From contig CAMCVP010000008.1 of assembly GCA_945881835.1 (NCBI GenBank), positions 1 through 64,000 on the forward strand: 64,000 nt of DNA. Direction: 5' to 3'. The position numbers were made by a program, and so were the translations under genes. The notes under the pieces were generated by a model, which did not search any database, was not told the origin of the DNA, and saw nothing but the letters and a program-made list of their open reading frames with translations. Source of the DNA: Chryseobacterium gleum (GTDB lineage: Bacteria; Bacteroidota; Bacteroidia; Flavobacteriales_D; Sanyastnellaceae). Of the stretch, positions 50,820-60,521 are shown in pieces; positions within the stretch are counted from its first letter, which is position 1, and every line of letters begins with the position of its first letter.

Positions 50820-52061
50820 ATGAAAAACATATTGCGATTTACAACAGCTGGAAGTGTTGACGATGGAAAAAGTACGTTAATCGGACGATTGTTTTATGAC
50901 AGCAAACAAATATTCAAAGATCAACTTTCCGCGATAGAGCTTAAAAGCAAAAGCAAAGGGTTTGATTATATTGACTTATCGCTCTACACAGACGGACTTA
51001 AAGCGGAACGTGAACAGGGAATTACCATTGATGTGGCTTATCGCTATTTCGCTACGCCAAAAAGAAAATTCATTATTGCAGATACTCCAGGGCATATTCA
51101 GTACACACGAAATATGGTAACGGGAGCATCTACTGCCAATGCTGCTGTAATTCTTATTGATGCACGAAAAGGGATTCTTGAACAAACACGCAGACATACC
51201 ATACTTTCTTCCCTCCTTGGAATTAAACATTTGGTAGTCTGCATTAACAAAATGGATCTTATTGAATTCTCTGAAATAAAATTCAATGCCATTGTTGAAG
51301 ATTTTCAAGCGCTGTTAAATACCGTTCACGTATCAACTTGCGATTTCATTCCAATTAGTGCGCTCGGCGGAGATAACGTCATTAACCCCAGTGAACAAAT
51401 GCCTTGGTACACCGGAGGGACATTAATTGAAACATTGGAAAACATTGACCTCGCTCAAGATCATTTGCAGTCTCCATCTCGATTGGCGGTGCAATATGTT
51501 ATTCGTCCACAAAAATTCGAATTTCAAGATTTCAGAGGATATGCAGGTCGTATTGCAGGAAACGGATTCAAAATTGGAGATGAAATTACCGTAGCGCTTT
51601 CCGAAAAAAAATCGACCATTACAAACATTTATATTGGAGATAAGCCCAAGGATGTCGCTGTGCACGGTGAGTCGGTAACATTAACGTTGAGTGACGACAT
51701 TGATATCTCACGGGGCGATGTATTAACCCTTAGTTCACAGCCCTGCTCTAAATCAAATCAATTCGCTGCAAAAATTTGTTGGTTTCATGAGAAGCCTTTA
51801 GCTGTTCAACAAAAACTTATTTTGCGAATTGGAACTCTGAAAGCCATGGTAATGGTTGCTGGAATTCATTCAAAAATAAATGTTGAAACGCTGGAAAACG
51901 AAACCACGAACTCTCTTCAATTGAATGAAATTGGCGATGTTGAATTCATGACATCCGAAGAGATTCCTTTCGATTCCTACCTTTCGCAACAAGCAACGGG
52001 TTCGTTTATTCTGGTAGATCCACAATCGCTAAACACGATTGGTGGCGGAATGATTCTTTAA
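50820..52061 (+). CDS. cysN: sulfate adenylyltransferase subunit 1 (GTPase)
   Basis: The 413-aa protein is CysN, an EF-Tu-like GTPase. G1 is GSVDDGKST (11-19), the switch region EREQGITIDVAYRYF is followed by G3 DTPGH, and G4 NKMD is present, with two beta-barrel domains after that. It drives APS formation by CysD with GTP hydrolysis. No CysC domain is fused at its C-terminus (the kinase is separate). It starts 11 bp after the FAD gene. It ends tail-to-tail with a 4-bp overlap against the FISUMP gene on the other strand. Confidence 0.95.
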   Translation: MKNILRFTTAGSVDDGKSTLIGRLFYDSKQIFKDQLSAIELKSKSKGFDYIDLSLYTDGLKAEREQGITIDVAYRYFATPKRKFIIADTPGHIQYTRNMVTGASTANAAVILIDARKGILEQTRRHTILSSLLGIKHLVVCINKMDLIEFSEIKFNAIVEDFQALLNTVHVSTCDFIPISALGGDNVINPSEQMPWYTGGTLIETLENIDLAQDHLQSPSRLAVQYVIRPQKFEFQDFRGYAGRIAGNGFKIGDEITVALSEKKSTITNIYIGDKPKDVAVHGESVTLTLSDDIDISRGDVLTLSSQPCSKSNQFAAKICWFHEKPLAVQQKLILRIGTLKAMVMVAGIHSKINVETLENETTNSLQLNEIGDVEFMTSEEIPFDSYLSQQATGSFILVDPQSLNTIGGGMIL

Positions 52062-52756
52062 TTAGGGCTTTTCAATTTAACAGCTCTAACGGAATACCCG
52101 CCGTATTTTGATAGCACCATAGAGTCAATACTGCCCGAATGATCGTTCAGCACGAAAACAATTGGATCTCCTGAAAGAGAGACGGAAGCCGACCAAAAAT
52201 ACGCTGACAAATCGTTTTCATAGAACTCGCCAAATTCATTTATACCGGCTGAACCGGGAGTGTTCATTTTGCTTGCGTTCGCTAATTCGTACTCCTCTTC
52301 TCTTCCCCAATTATTATCAATCTTGAGCTTGGTACCAGCAACATCTCTTCCACCTAAGTTCATAATTAAGGCATACCACTCATTTTCGGTTGGAAGGTGA
52401 TACCCTTTTGGACAAATATTCCGAGCGTCAGAGATGGCGCTGAAATTATAAATAGCACCGTACACTTCGGCATTCGCTGAGTTAAAATCATAATAACAAT
52501 AAGCGGGAATTCCTTTCGCGCAAGCCTCTATCCATTTTTCTGGCGTAGACACTTCAAGAATATCATCTCCATTCGAAAACGCCGAGACCGTTAGATTCTT
52601 TCCAAGCCAATAACTATCGCCAATAAGAACTATTGGATATTTATTTCGTTGAATATCTGACACGAACTCACCTCCTTTCTTTCGTTGCGCATTCACTGCT
52701 ATCATTGAAAAAAAAGAAAGCACCAACAACAACATCCGATTTAAGATTCCTTTCAT
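52058..52756 (-). CDS. FISUMP-domain secreted protein
   Basis: From the ATG at 52756 the protein is 232 aa with signal peptide KGILNRMLLLVLSFFSMIAVNAQ. A longer frame to 52915 would overlap the upstream regulator and has no support. The domain resembles the 'Fibrobacter succinogenes major paralogous domain': NICPKGYHLPTENEWYALI, an internal GTKLK, YFWSASVSLSGDP and a C-terminal GGYSVRAVK. These are common secreted or surface proteins in Bacteroidota with a C-type-lectin-like (formylglycine-generating enzyme) fold. The function is not known. It is convergent with cysN. Confidence 0.72.
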   Translation of the reverse strand: MKGILNRMLLLVLSFFSMIAVNAQRKKGGEFVSDIQRNKYPIVLIGDSYWLGKNLTVSAFSNGDDILEVSTPEKWIEACAKGIPAYCYYDFNSANAEVYGAIYNFSAISDARNICPKGYHLPTENEWYALIMNLGGRDVAGTKLKIDNNWGREEEYELANASKMNTPGSAGINEFGEFYENDLSAYFWSASVSLSGDPIVFVLNDHSGSIDSMVLSKYGGYSVRAVKLKSPN

Positions 52757-52829
52757 TTCGACTCTAATAAATTTACAAAGCAAAGAAAACAAAAAAGGCA
52801 GAGAATTTAACACACAAGAAAAAAACACG

Positions 52830-53192
52830 TTAGCCCTTCGCAGGATTAGACAATTCCCTGAAGCTGTCGAAGAATACTTGCGATACTTTTTCAAAAGAAA
52901 GCAACCAATCGCCAACTATCCAATACTTGGAGCGCAAGCCGAAAATTCTTCCATCAATGATTCCGCTTTTTTTCATTTCACGCAAATGTTGTATCACAGT
53001 TGATGGTGACATGCCATCGACATCTACCACCCTTCCTTCTACGACTCCATTAGTTTTTAGCATTTGTAAAACTATTGAAACTCGAGCTGGATGCGCAAAA
53101 GCTCTTGAAAAATGAGCAAAGTCATTTTCAAGACCCTGTGAAACATATGTTACAACAACATCTTCCTGCATATTCACAAAGAAAGTAACCAT
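52830..53192 (-). CDS. ArsR-family winged-helix regulator
   Basis: The 120-aa protein has a winged helix-turn-helix: FAHPARVSIVLQMLKTNG (about 32-49) opens the domain, the recognition helix is DVDGMSPSTVIQHLREMKKSGII, and the wing is GRIFGLRSKYWIV. No paired metal-binding Cys residues are seen, so it is a non-metal ArsR-type regulator. ATG at 53192 is used; residue 8 Met is an alternative. It lies divergent from icmF with about 140 bp between, so it might regulate that gene. Confidence 0.8.
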   Translation of the reverse strand: MVTFFVNMQEDVVVTYVSQGLENDFAHFSRAFAHPARVSIVLQMLKTNGVVEGRVVDVDGMSPSTVIQHLREMKKSGIIDGRIFGLRSKYWIVGDWLLSFEKVSQVFFDSFRELSNPAKG

Positions 53193-53333
53193 GAGGGTTT
53201 GTTAGGTTTCCGCAGCGTTAAATAAAAGTAAATCCTACTTTAACTTATCATTTCGTATTTAATGAAAAGTGTCTATGAGAAAATCTTCAATTTCATCGCT
53301 GCCTTCGTAAATTCGCGACACTATTTTAGAACT

Positions 53334-56300
53334 ATGCAAGAAGCCATTCCATATACTCCAAAAAACAAAATTCGCATTGTAACAGCAGCATCCCTTTTCG
53401 ACGGACACGATGCTGCCATTAACATCATGCGCAGAATTATTCAGTCTACCGGATGTGAAGTCATTCACTTGGGACACGACCGAAGCGTTGAAGAGGTTGT
53501 AAACACTGCCATTCAAGAAGATGCGCAAGCCATTGCCATGACTAGCTATCAAGGCGGTCACACAGAATACTTCAAATACATGTTTGATTTATTGAAGGAA
53601 AAAGGCTGCGGACACATTAAAATTTTCGGTGGTGGTGGCGGAACTATTCTTCCTGAAGAAATTGCTGAACTTCAAGATTACGGCATTACGCGTATCTATC
53701 ATCCAGATGACGGACGCGCCATGGGACTTCAAGGCATGATCAACGACTTGGTTGAGAAGTGTGATTTTCCAACTGGAAAAACTTTGAATTATTCAATTGA
53801 AGACATTGCTTCGAAAAAAGATGCATGCTTAGCGCAGGTTATATCTGCAGCTGAAAACTTCCCTGAAGACCACGCGGCGTTTATTGCCCAGCTGCAGGAA
53901 AAAGCGAAAGCTTCATCAACGCCCGTTCTCGGTATTACCGGAACAGGTGGAGCAGGAAAATCAAGTATGGTCGACGAACTCGTTCGTCGCTTCCTTTTAG
54001 ATTTTCCTGATCATCACATCGGCATTATCTCTGTCGATCCTTCGAAAAGAAAGACCGGCGGTGCATTACTTGGCGATCGCATTCGAATGAACGCCATTAA
54101 AAACGACCGCGTCTACATGCGATCGCTTGCAACACGTCAAAGTAACTTGGCCCTTTCTAAGCACGTAGCCGAAGCCGTTAACGTGTTGAAAGTTGCCCAA
54201 TTCGATCTCATCATTTTAGAGACTAGCGGTATTGGGCAAAGCGATACGGAGATCATGGATCACAGCGATGTGGCATTGTACATCATGACTCCGGAATTCG
54301 GTGCAGCCAGCCAACTCGAGAAAATCGACATGCTCGACTTCGCAGATGTGGTTGCGATTAATAAATTCGATAAGCGCGGAGCGCTAGACGCGCTGCGCGA
54401 TGTGCGCAAGCAATACATTCGCAACCACCAAATGTGGGATGCGCCTGAAGACAGCCTTCCTGTGGTTGGAACCATTGCTTCGCAATTCAACGATCCGGGA
54501 ACGAATAGCTTGTTCCGTATGATCATTGACAAGCTGAATGAAAGGACACAAGCTAAATTTCAAACAACGTTTGAATTAACCGCCGAGAAAAGCGAGAAGG
54601 TCTATATCATTCCACCAAACAGAACACGCTACCTCTCTGAAATTGCTGAAACCAATCGTGCATACGACGCCTGGGTGAACAAGCAGTCAGAGATCGCAGA
54701 AAAATTATACGGACTAAGCATCGCGCTGAATGCGCTTCGCGAAGGAGAGAGTAACGAGAACAATGAAATTTCCGTCAAACATTTGGAAGCTTCATTCGAC
54801 CGTATTAAAATGGATTTCGATCCACACTTGTGGAACCTTCTTCAAAATTGGGACGCGAAGAAAGCCTCATACAGCGGTGAGATTTTCACCTTCAAGGTGC
54901 GCGACAAAGAAATTCAAATGGAAGCGTCTACGAAATCGCTTTCACATTCGCGTATTCCGAAAGTGGCTCTTCCAAAATACAAATCGTGGGGTGACATTGT
55001 GAAGTGGTCGCTTCAAGAAAATGTTCCGGGTGAATTCCCATACACCGCAGGTCTCTTCCCATTCAAGCGCGAAGGCGAAGATCCAACGCGTATGTTCGCA
55101 GGTGAAGGCGGACCGGAAAGAACAAACCGTCGCTTCCACTACGTGAGTTTGGGCATGCCTGCAAAGCGTTTGTCTACTGCGTTTGACAGCGTTACTCTTT
55201 ATGGAAACGACCCTGGATACCGTCCAGATATTTTCGGAAAAGTAGGAAACTCGGGTGTAAGCATTTGTTGCTTAGACGATGCTAAAAAATTATACAGCGG
55301 ATTCGATTTGTCTGATCCGAAGACTTCGGTGTCTATGACCATCAACGGTCCGGCGCCTATGCTCCTCGCCTTCTTCATGAATGCGGCCATTGATCAAGCT
55401 TGCGAAAAATACATTCGTGAAAACAAATTAGAAGCGAAAGTTGAAGCGGTATTGAAATCGAAATGGGAGGCAAAAGGATTGACGCGTCCTACTTATCAAG
55501 GTCCTCTTCCAGAAGGAAACAACGGACTTGGCTTGATGCTTCTTGGTTGCACAGGAGACGAAGTTTTAGAAGCTTCCGTTTACGAAAAAATAAAAGTTGA
55601 AACGTTGAGCGTAGTGCGCGGAACGGTTCAAGCAGATATCTTGAAAGAAGATCAAGCGCAGAACACGTGCATCTTCTCTACCGAGTTTGCGTTGCGCTTA
55701 ATGGGCGACGTGCAGTCGTACTTCATTCAACACAAAGTAAGAAATTTCTACAGCGTATCCATTTCAGGTTATCACATTGCTGAAGCCGGAGCCAATCCGA
55801 TTACTCAGTTGGCCTTCACTTTGGCGAACGGATTCACCTATGTTGAATACTACCTCAGCAGAGGAATGGACATTAACGAATTTGGTCCGAACCTTTCTTT
55901 CTTCTTCAGCAACGGAATTGATCCAGAGTATGCCGTAATTGGAAGAGTCGCTCGTCGTATTTGGGCGAAGGCACTTGCGAAAAAGTACGGAGCTAATGCT
56001 CGCGCGCAGATGTTGAAATACCACATTCAAACTTCCGGAAGAAGTTTGCACGCGCAAGAAATTGACTTCAACGATATTCGGACAACCCTTCAAGCATTGT
56101 ATGCTATCTACGATAATTGCAACAGTTTACATACCAACGCATACGATGAGGCTATAACCACTCCAACGGAGGAAAGTGTTCGCAGAGCAATGGCCATTCA
56201 GTTGATCATTAACCGCGAATTGGGATTAGCGAAAAACGAAAACCCAATGCAAGGTTCATTCATTATTGAAGAACTTACTGAACTGGTTGAAGAAGCCGTA

Positions 56301-56717
56301 TTGACAGAGTTTGACAGAATCACCGAGCGTGGCGGAGTTCTTGGAGCCATGGAGACTATGTATCAACGTGGAAAGATTCAAGAGGAAAGTTTATACTACG
56401 AAACATTGAAGCACACAGGCGAGTTTCCGATTATTGGAGTGAACACGTTCTTGTCTTCAAAAGGTTCACCTACTATTCTTCCGAAAGAAATTATTCGCGC
56501 TACTGAAGAAGAAAAGGAAATGCAAATTCAAACCGTTTCAAACCTTCAAAAAGGATTTGAAGCGCAAGCAGCTGAAGAATTAATAGAACTTCAAAAAATT
56601 GCCATCACACAAGGAAACTTGTTCGAGCGATTAATGGAATCGGTGAAGTATTGTTCGCTTGGACAAATTACTTCTACGCTATTTAATGTTGGTGGTCAGT
56701 ACAGAAGAAACATGTAA
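53334..56717 (+). CDS. icmF: isobutyryl-CoA mutase fused with its G-protein chaperone (IcmF)
   Basis: From the ATG at 53334 the protein is 1127 aa; the frame upstream to 53262 is not needed. It is a fused enzyme. The B12-binding domain (1-140, D23-x-H25 in [11 protein letters not shown]) is followed by a MeaB/ArgK-like GTPase with P-loop [12 protein letters not shown] (about 200-211) and [21 protein letters not shown] methylmalonyl-CoA-mutase-type TIM barrel (from about 560, [31 protein letters not shown]) follows. It interconverts isobutyryl-CoA and n-butyryl-CoA with adenosylcobalamin; the G-domain guards cofactor loading. It lies next to the divergent ArsR-like regulator. Confidence 0.92.
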   Translation: MQEAIPYTPKNKIRIVTAASLFDGHDAAINIMRRIIQSTGCEVIHLGHDRSVEEVVNTAIQEDAQAIAMTSYQGGHTEYFKYMFDLLKEKGCGHIKIFGGGGGTILPEEIAELQDYGITRIYHPDDGRAMGLQGMINDLVEKCDFPTGKTLNYSIEDIASKKDACLAQVISAAENFPEDHAAFIAQLQEKAKASSTPVLGITGTGGAGKSSMVDELVRRFLLDFPDHHIGIISVDPSKRKTGGALLGDRIRMNAIKNDRVYMRSLATRQSNLALSKHVAEAVNVLKVAQFDLIILETSGIGQSDTEIMDHSDVALYIMTPEFGAASQLEKIDMLDFADVVAINKFDKRGALDALRDVRKQYIRNHQMWDAPEDSLPVVGTIASQFNDPGTNSLFRMIIDKLNERTQAKFQTTFELTAEKSEKVYIIPPNRTRYLSEIAETNRAYDAWVNKQSEIAEKLYGLSIALNALREGESNENNEISVKHLEASFDRIKMDFDPHLWNLLQNWDAKKASYSGEIFTFKVRDKEIQMEASTKSLSHSRIPKVALPKYKSWGDIVKWSLQENVPGEFPYTAGLFPFKREGEDPTRMFAGEGGPERTNRRFHYVSLGMPAKRLSTAFDSVTLYGNDPGYRPDIFGKVGNSGVSICCLDDAKKLYSGFDLSDPKTSVSMTINGPAPMLLAFFMNAAIDQACEKYIRENKLEAKVEAVLKSKWEAKGLTRPTYQGPLPEGNNGLGLMLLGCTGDEVLEASVYEKIKVETLSVVRGTVQADILKEDQAQNTCIFSTEFALRLMGDVQSYFIQHKVRNFYSVSISGYHIAEAGANPITQLAFTLANGFTYVEYYLSRGMDINEFGPNLSFFFSNGIDPEYAVIGRVARRIWAKALAKKYGANARAQMLKYHIQTSGRSLHAQEIDFNDIRTTLQALYAIYDNCNSLHTNAYDEAITTPTEESVRRAMAIQLIINRELGLAKNENPMQGSFIIEELTELVEEAVLTEFDRITERGGVLGAMETMYQRGKIQEESLYYETLKHTGEFPIIGVNTFLSSKGSPTILPKEIIRATEEEKEMQIQTVSNLQKGFEAQAAEELIELQKIAITQGNLFERLMESVKYCSLGQITSTLFNVGGQYRRNM

Positions 56718-56723
56718 TCGAAT

Positions 56724-57485
56724 ATGAAACTCATTTCATTCAATGTAAACGGTGTTCGCGCCATAACGAAGAAAACCTTCTTCGAAGATTTTCAAATCAT
56801 GAATCCAGATGTCCTTTGCTTGCAGGAAACGAAAGCGAACGACGCGCAGGTTCAAGAAGCACTTCAAGGAATTTCGGGTTATCACATTTACTCGAGTTCT
56901 GCTGTGCGTCCCGGTTACAGCGGCACTGCGTTAATCTCGAAGCAAAAGCCCTTGAGCGTAACTTTCGGATTGGGCATTGAAGAGCACGATCAGGAAGGAA
57001 GAATCATTACGGCTGAATATGACAAATTTTTCTTGGTGAATACTTACGTTCCGAACAGTGGGTCTGAATTGGCGCGCTTGGATTATAGAGAGACTTGGGA
57101 TGCCGATTTGCTGAAGCACCTTCAGAATTTAGAAAAAACAAAACCTGTTGTATTGTGCGGAGACTTGAACGTGGCTCACCAAGCCATTGACCTTGCCAAT
57201 CCAAAGAGCAACTACAACAAAAGTGCGGGATATACGCAACGTGAAATCGACGGGCTTTCAACGTTCATTTCATCTGGATACAAAGATTCATTCAGACATT
57301 TTTATCCGGAAGTGGTGAAGTACAGTTGGTGGAGCGCGCGATTCAACTCGCGTGCGAAAAATGTGGGTTGGAGAATTGACTACTTCATGGTAAGTGAGAA
57401 TTTCCTTCCACACGTGAAAGACGCGTTTATTATGAATGAAATTATGGGGTCGGATCATTGTCCGGTTGGAATTATTATAGAATAA
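56724..57485 (+). CDS. xth: exodeoxyribonuclease III (AP endonuclease)
   Basis: The 253-aa protein is of the ExoIII/APE1 family. MKLISFNVNGVRAI is followed by CLQETKA with the metal-binding Glu, then GYSGTALISK, FLVNTYVPNSG with the catalytic Tyr region, CGDLNVAH, and SWWSARFNSRAKNVGWRIDYF and GSDHCPVGI with the catalytic His. It cleaves DNA at abasic sites in base-excision repair. It follows icmF by 6 bp and precedes a DnaJ-type gene by 3 bp, so it may share their transcript. Length is normal. Confidence 0.95.
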   Translation: MKLISFNVNGVRAITKKTFFEDFQIMNPDVLCLQETKANDAQVQEALQGISGYHIYSSSAVRPGYSGTALISKQKPLSVTFGLGIEEHDQEGRIITAEYDKFFLVNTYVPNSGSELARLDYRETWDADLLKHLQNLEKTKPVVLCGDLNVAHQAIDLANPKSNYNKSAGYTQREIDGLSTFISSGYKDSFRHFYPEVVKYSWWSARFNSRAKNVGWRIDYFMVSENFLPHVKDAFIMNEIMGSDHCPVGIIIE

Positions 57486-57488
57486 ATT

Positions 57489-58232
57489 ATGGCATTTGGA
57501 AAATGGGTAGGTGGCGCAATTGGCTGGGCATTAGGCGGACCAATTGGTGGATTAATTGGATTTGCCGTTGGCTACATGGCTGAAGACAAAACGCTCAGCA
57601 CACAAGAGCAGCAAGCCGGCGCGCGTCCTCGAACATATGCGAGACATACCCAGCGAGGTGACTTCTCGTCTGCTCTATTGGTGTTGTCTGCTGCGGTTAT
57701 GAAAGCTGACGGAAAGCTCATGAAGAGTGAACTTCAATACATCAAAGAGTTTTTCGACAGACAATTCGGACCAGCTGCTGCAGCCGAACAAATAGGCATC
57801 TTGAAGGAACTATTGAATAAGGACATTCCTGTTCGTGAGGTGTGTCATCAGATTCGCGACTTCATGGAGCACCCGATGCGCTTGCAATTGCTACATTATT
57901 TGTTTGGTATTGCGAAGTCAGATGGGCAGGTTGCAAAGGCAGAAGCAGAATTGATTAAGCAAATTGCAAATGACTTGAACATTAGTCAGAAAGATTACGA
58001 AAGTATTCAAGCGATGTTCTACAAAGACGCAGCTTCAGCTTATAAAATCCTTGAAATTGAAGCAACGGCAACGGATGAAGAAGTGAAAAAGGCTTTCCGA
58101 AAAATGGCTATGAAATACCACCCGGATAAGGTTAAAGATTTGGGTGAAGAGTATCAGAAAGCTGCGCAAGAAAAATTCATTAAGGTTCAAGAATCCTATG
58201 ATCAACTAAGAAAAGAGCGTGGAATGAAGTAA
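57489..58232 (+). CDS. DjlA-like protein (TerB and DnaJ domains)
   Basis: The 247-aa protein has an N-terminal glycine-rich membrane-inserting segment (GAIGWALGGPIGGLIGFAVGYMA, about 8-30), a TerB helical domain (about 55-165), and a C-terminal J-domain (about 180-245) with the invariant HPD in KYHPDKVKD. This is the DjlA plan: a membrane-associated co-chaperone that stimulates DnaK. It lies 3 bp after xth. The start is clear from the tight spacing. Confidence 0.9.
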   Translation: MAFGKWVGGAIGWALGGPIGGLIGFAVGYMAEDKTLSTQEQQAGARPRTYARHTQRGDFSSALLVLSAAVMKADGKLMKSELQYIKEFFDRQFGPAAAAEQIGILKELLNKDIPVREVCHQIRDFMEHPMRLQLLHYLFGIAKSDGQVAKAEAELIKQIANDLNISQKDYESIQAMFYKDAASAYKILEIEATATDEEVKKAFRKMAMKYHPDKVKDLGEEYQKAAQEKFIKVQESYDQLRKERGMK

Positions 58233-58262
58233 TTGTGTATCTTTACTTCACTCATTTCCACT

Positions 58263-60461
58263 ATGAAAAATTTACTCCTTTTTACCATTGTATTCTTAGG
58301 TTTTGGCAATATTTTCGGACAAGCCTATTTCTTAAACGGCTCTGCAACTGCAACTGGTAACGACTGTTATCAGTTAACTCCTGCTATACCTACTCAAAAC
58401 GGAACCGTTTGGTATGCAGATCAAATTGATTTGAATGAACCATTCGATTTATCTTTTGAAATGCTTTTGGGCTATACCGACGCTAATGGTGCTGATGGGA
58501 TTTGCTTTGTTTTGCATACGCAAGGAACCGCAGCCATTGGCGCTAACGGCGGAGGAATGGGGTATTTAAACTTTGGGACCAGCCTTGCCGTTGAGTTCGA
58601 TACTTATCAAAATCAAAATCCTTATTCAGATCCCAACTACGACCACATTGCTATTCAACGCAATGGAAACGTGAATCACAATACTGCCGACAACATCGCT
58701 GGACCTGTTCAAATGAATGCCTTCAACGCGAATACAGAAGACGGGCAAACGCATCAAGTTCGAATTGTTTGGGATCCGATCAATTTTATTTTTTCAGTTT
58801 ACTTCGATTGTAATCTTAGACTTCAAACAGGTATTGATATTGCAGCAACAATCTTTGGCGGTCAGACGATGGTCAATTGGGGATTCACAGCTGGAACCGG
58901 CGGATCATCGAATGTTCAAGCTGTTTGTTTAACCCCTGATATATTAAATTCTACGAACGAAATTACCATATGTCCGGGGGCTGCAGCAGTACTAACGGTG
59001 AGCGGAGCAGATGTTAACGGAACTTTCGCATGGACACCATCGATTGCCTTAAGCACCTCAACTGGAGCAAGTCCTGTTGCCACTCCTGATACCACAACGA
59101 CCTACCACGTAGAATACACCGACCTTTGCGGCGTAGTTTCAGAACAAGATTTTGTGGTTTCAGTAGAGCCTTTAACCGTTGACGCCAATGCTCTTTCAGA
59201 TATTAATTGTGCCAATCCTTTAGCCACAATAAATTCTATAAGTAACATTAATGGCGTTACGTTTATGTGGATTACCTCAGGTGGGAATTTCACAACCAAC
59301 ACGAATGCTTTTTCTGTAGGCGTTGACACTCCAGGCTTGTATTCTGTGCTCACCGACTATCAAGGAATTTGTCAAGCCATGGACACCATAACCATCGTTG
59401 CGGATTACTCCGACTTTCAAATCATCACAGGTGGATCGCAAATGCTCAATTGTAACAATCCAAATGGAAGTTTATCTGCCCTGGTGAATAATTTCCCAAA
59501 TGCGACCTTTAACTGGACTACTTCGAACGGGACGATTAACGGAGGTTCTACCACTTCGAGCATTAATGTTGCCGATGCGGGAACTTATGTTGTGAATGCC
59601 ACCTTAAACAGCAATTGCTTCGACACGGAAACAATTGTAGTGAATGCAGATTTCGATATTCCATCGGTTAACCTATCTTGCTTCTCAGGATTGAATTGTA
59701 TTACTCCAGCCGTATCTATCAGTTCCGCAACCAATGCGTCTACTCCATCATATACGTGGACTGGACCAGGAATTCAATCAGGACAAAACACTTCAACAAT
59801 TACCATAGACGCCGCTGGAACTTACTCGTTAACGGTTACGGATGATGTGAATGGTTGTGAGTCGAGTGCGAATATCGCTGTGGATGAAAACTTCACTACA
59901 CCTTCTATAACTATTGGAATTCAAGACACTATCAGTTGTCTTCATCCTGTTATTCCCATTTTGAATGTTGCCGTAAATAATTCAAACGACTACAGCCTCG
60001 CATGGAGCACTGTAGATGGTTTTTTAGTGGATGGAATGAATGGTATTAATCCGAATGTCTCTGTAGCAGCGGATTACACTCTAATCTCCACAGACAATAG
60101 CTCTGGCTGTACAGACTCACAAACAATCTCAATCTCGGAAAGCACTTCCAGTCAATTTGAAATTGAATTGATCCAATATCCAACCATTGCAACAGTCAAC
60201 GATGGCGATTTATTGAATGCTTGCTGGAAGCCCTTTCTTCCTGGAATGGCTCAAAGCGAACTCTATTCATTGTTAAACACATATGATTTGCACATATACA
60301 ATCGTTGGGGAGAATTAATATTTGAAACTTCAACTCCTGAAACGTTCTGTCCAATTAAAGATGAGCTAACACAAGGGACATATTTCTACACCTTGGTCAT
60401 GTCTTCCCTTTGCGGAGGTATTGAAAATTATCAAGTTTCTGGAACTTTCTTAGTGAAGTAA
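58263..60461 (+). CDS. lectin-like secreted protein with T9SS type B domain
   Basis: From the ATG at 58263 the protein is 732 aa with signal peptide MKNLLLFTIVFLGFGNIFGQ. An L-type (legume) lectin-like domain lies at about 21-230 (GADGICFVLHTQGTAAIG, LAVEFDTYQN, DHIAIQRNGNVN). Repeated PKD/Ig-like segments with Cys pairs follow. The ending is the gliding-motility-associated type B sorting domain (YDLHIYNRWGELIFETS, GTYFYTLVM). It would be exported by T9SS and probably bind glycans. An exact domain boundary cannot be given without a profile search. Confidence 0.82.
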   Translation: MKNLLLFTIVFLGFGNIFGQAYFLNGSATATGNDCYQLTPAIPTQNGTVWYADQIDLNEPFDLSFEMLLGYTDANGADGICFVLHTQGTAAIGANGGGMGYLNFGTSLAVEFDTYQNQNPYSDPNYDHIAIQRNGNVNHNTADNIAGPVQMNAFNANTEDGQTHQVRIVWDPINFIFSVYFDCNLRLQTGIDIAATIFGGQTMVNWGFTAGTGGSSNVQAVCLTPDILNSTNEITICPGAAAVLTVSGADVNGTFAWTPSIALSTSTGASPVATPDTTTTYHVEYTDLCGVVSEQDFVVSVEPLTVDANALSDINCANPLATINSISNINGVTFMWITSGGNFTTNTNAFSVGVDTPGLYSVLTDYQGICQAMDTITIVADYSDFQIITGGSQMLNCNNPNGSLSALVNNFPNATFNWTTSNGTINGGSTTSSINVADAGTYVVNATLNSNCFDTETIVVNADFDIPSVNLSCFSGLNCITPAVSISSATNASTPSYTWTGPGIQSGQNTSTITIDAAGTYSLTVTDDVNGCESSANIAVDENFTTPSITIGIQDTISCLHPVIPILNVAVNNSNDYSLAWSTVDGFLVDGMNGINPNVSVAADYTLISTDNSSGCTDSQTISISESTSSQFEIELIQYPTIATVNDGDLLNACWKPFLPGMAQSELYSLLNTYDLHIYNRWGELIFETSTPETFCPIKDELTQGTYFYTLVMSSLCGGIENYQVSGTFLVK

Positions 60462-60482
60462 TGAAACTTGGCTCCTTTCTCT

Positions 60483-60490
60483 TATTTTTG
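60483..60490 (+). promoter_or_regulatory. -7 box candidate for the first POT transporter gene
   Basis: TATTTTTG matches TANNTTTG exactly, 31 bp before the ATG at 60522. A -33 element at the usual distance is not clear. Confidence 0.35.
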
Positions 60491-60521
60491 AAACCTAACC
60501 TTACAGAATATATTAACTAAT

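Noticed and set aside
48465-52061. Assimilatory sulfate reduction operon
   Set aside because: No PAPS/APS reductase or sulfite reductase gene is in the window; context points to sulfation of polysaccharide instead.
53334-53420. Loss of the Gly in the B12 D-x-H-x-x-G motif of IcmF (reads D-x-H-x-x-A)
   Set aside because: As far as I recall, IcmF proteins commonly show DGHDAA/DGHDAS here, so it is not a sign of inactivation.
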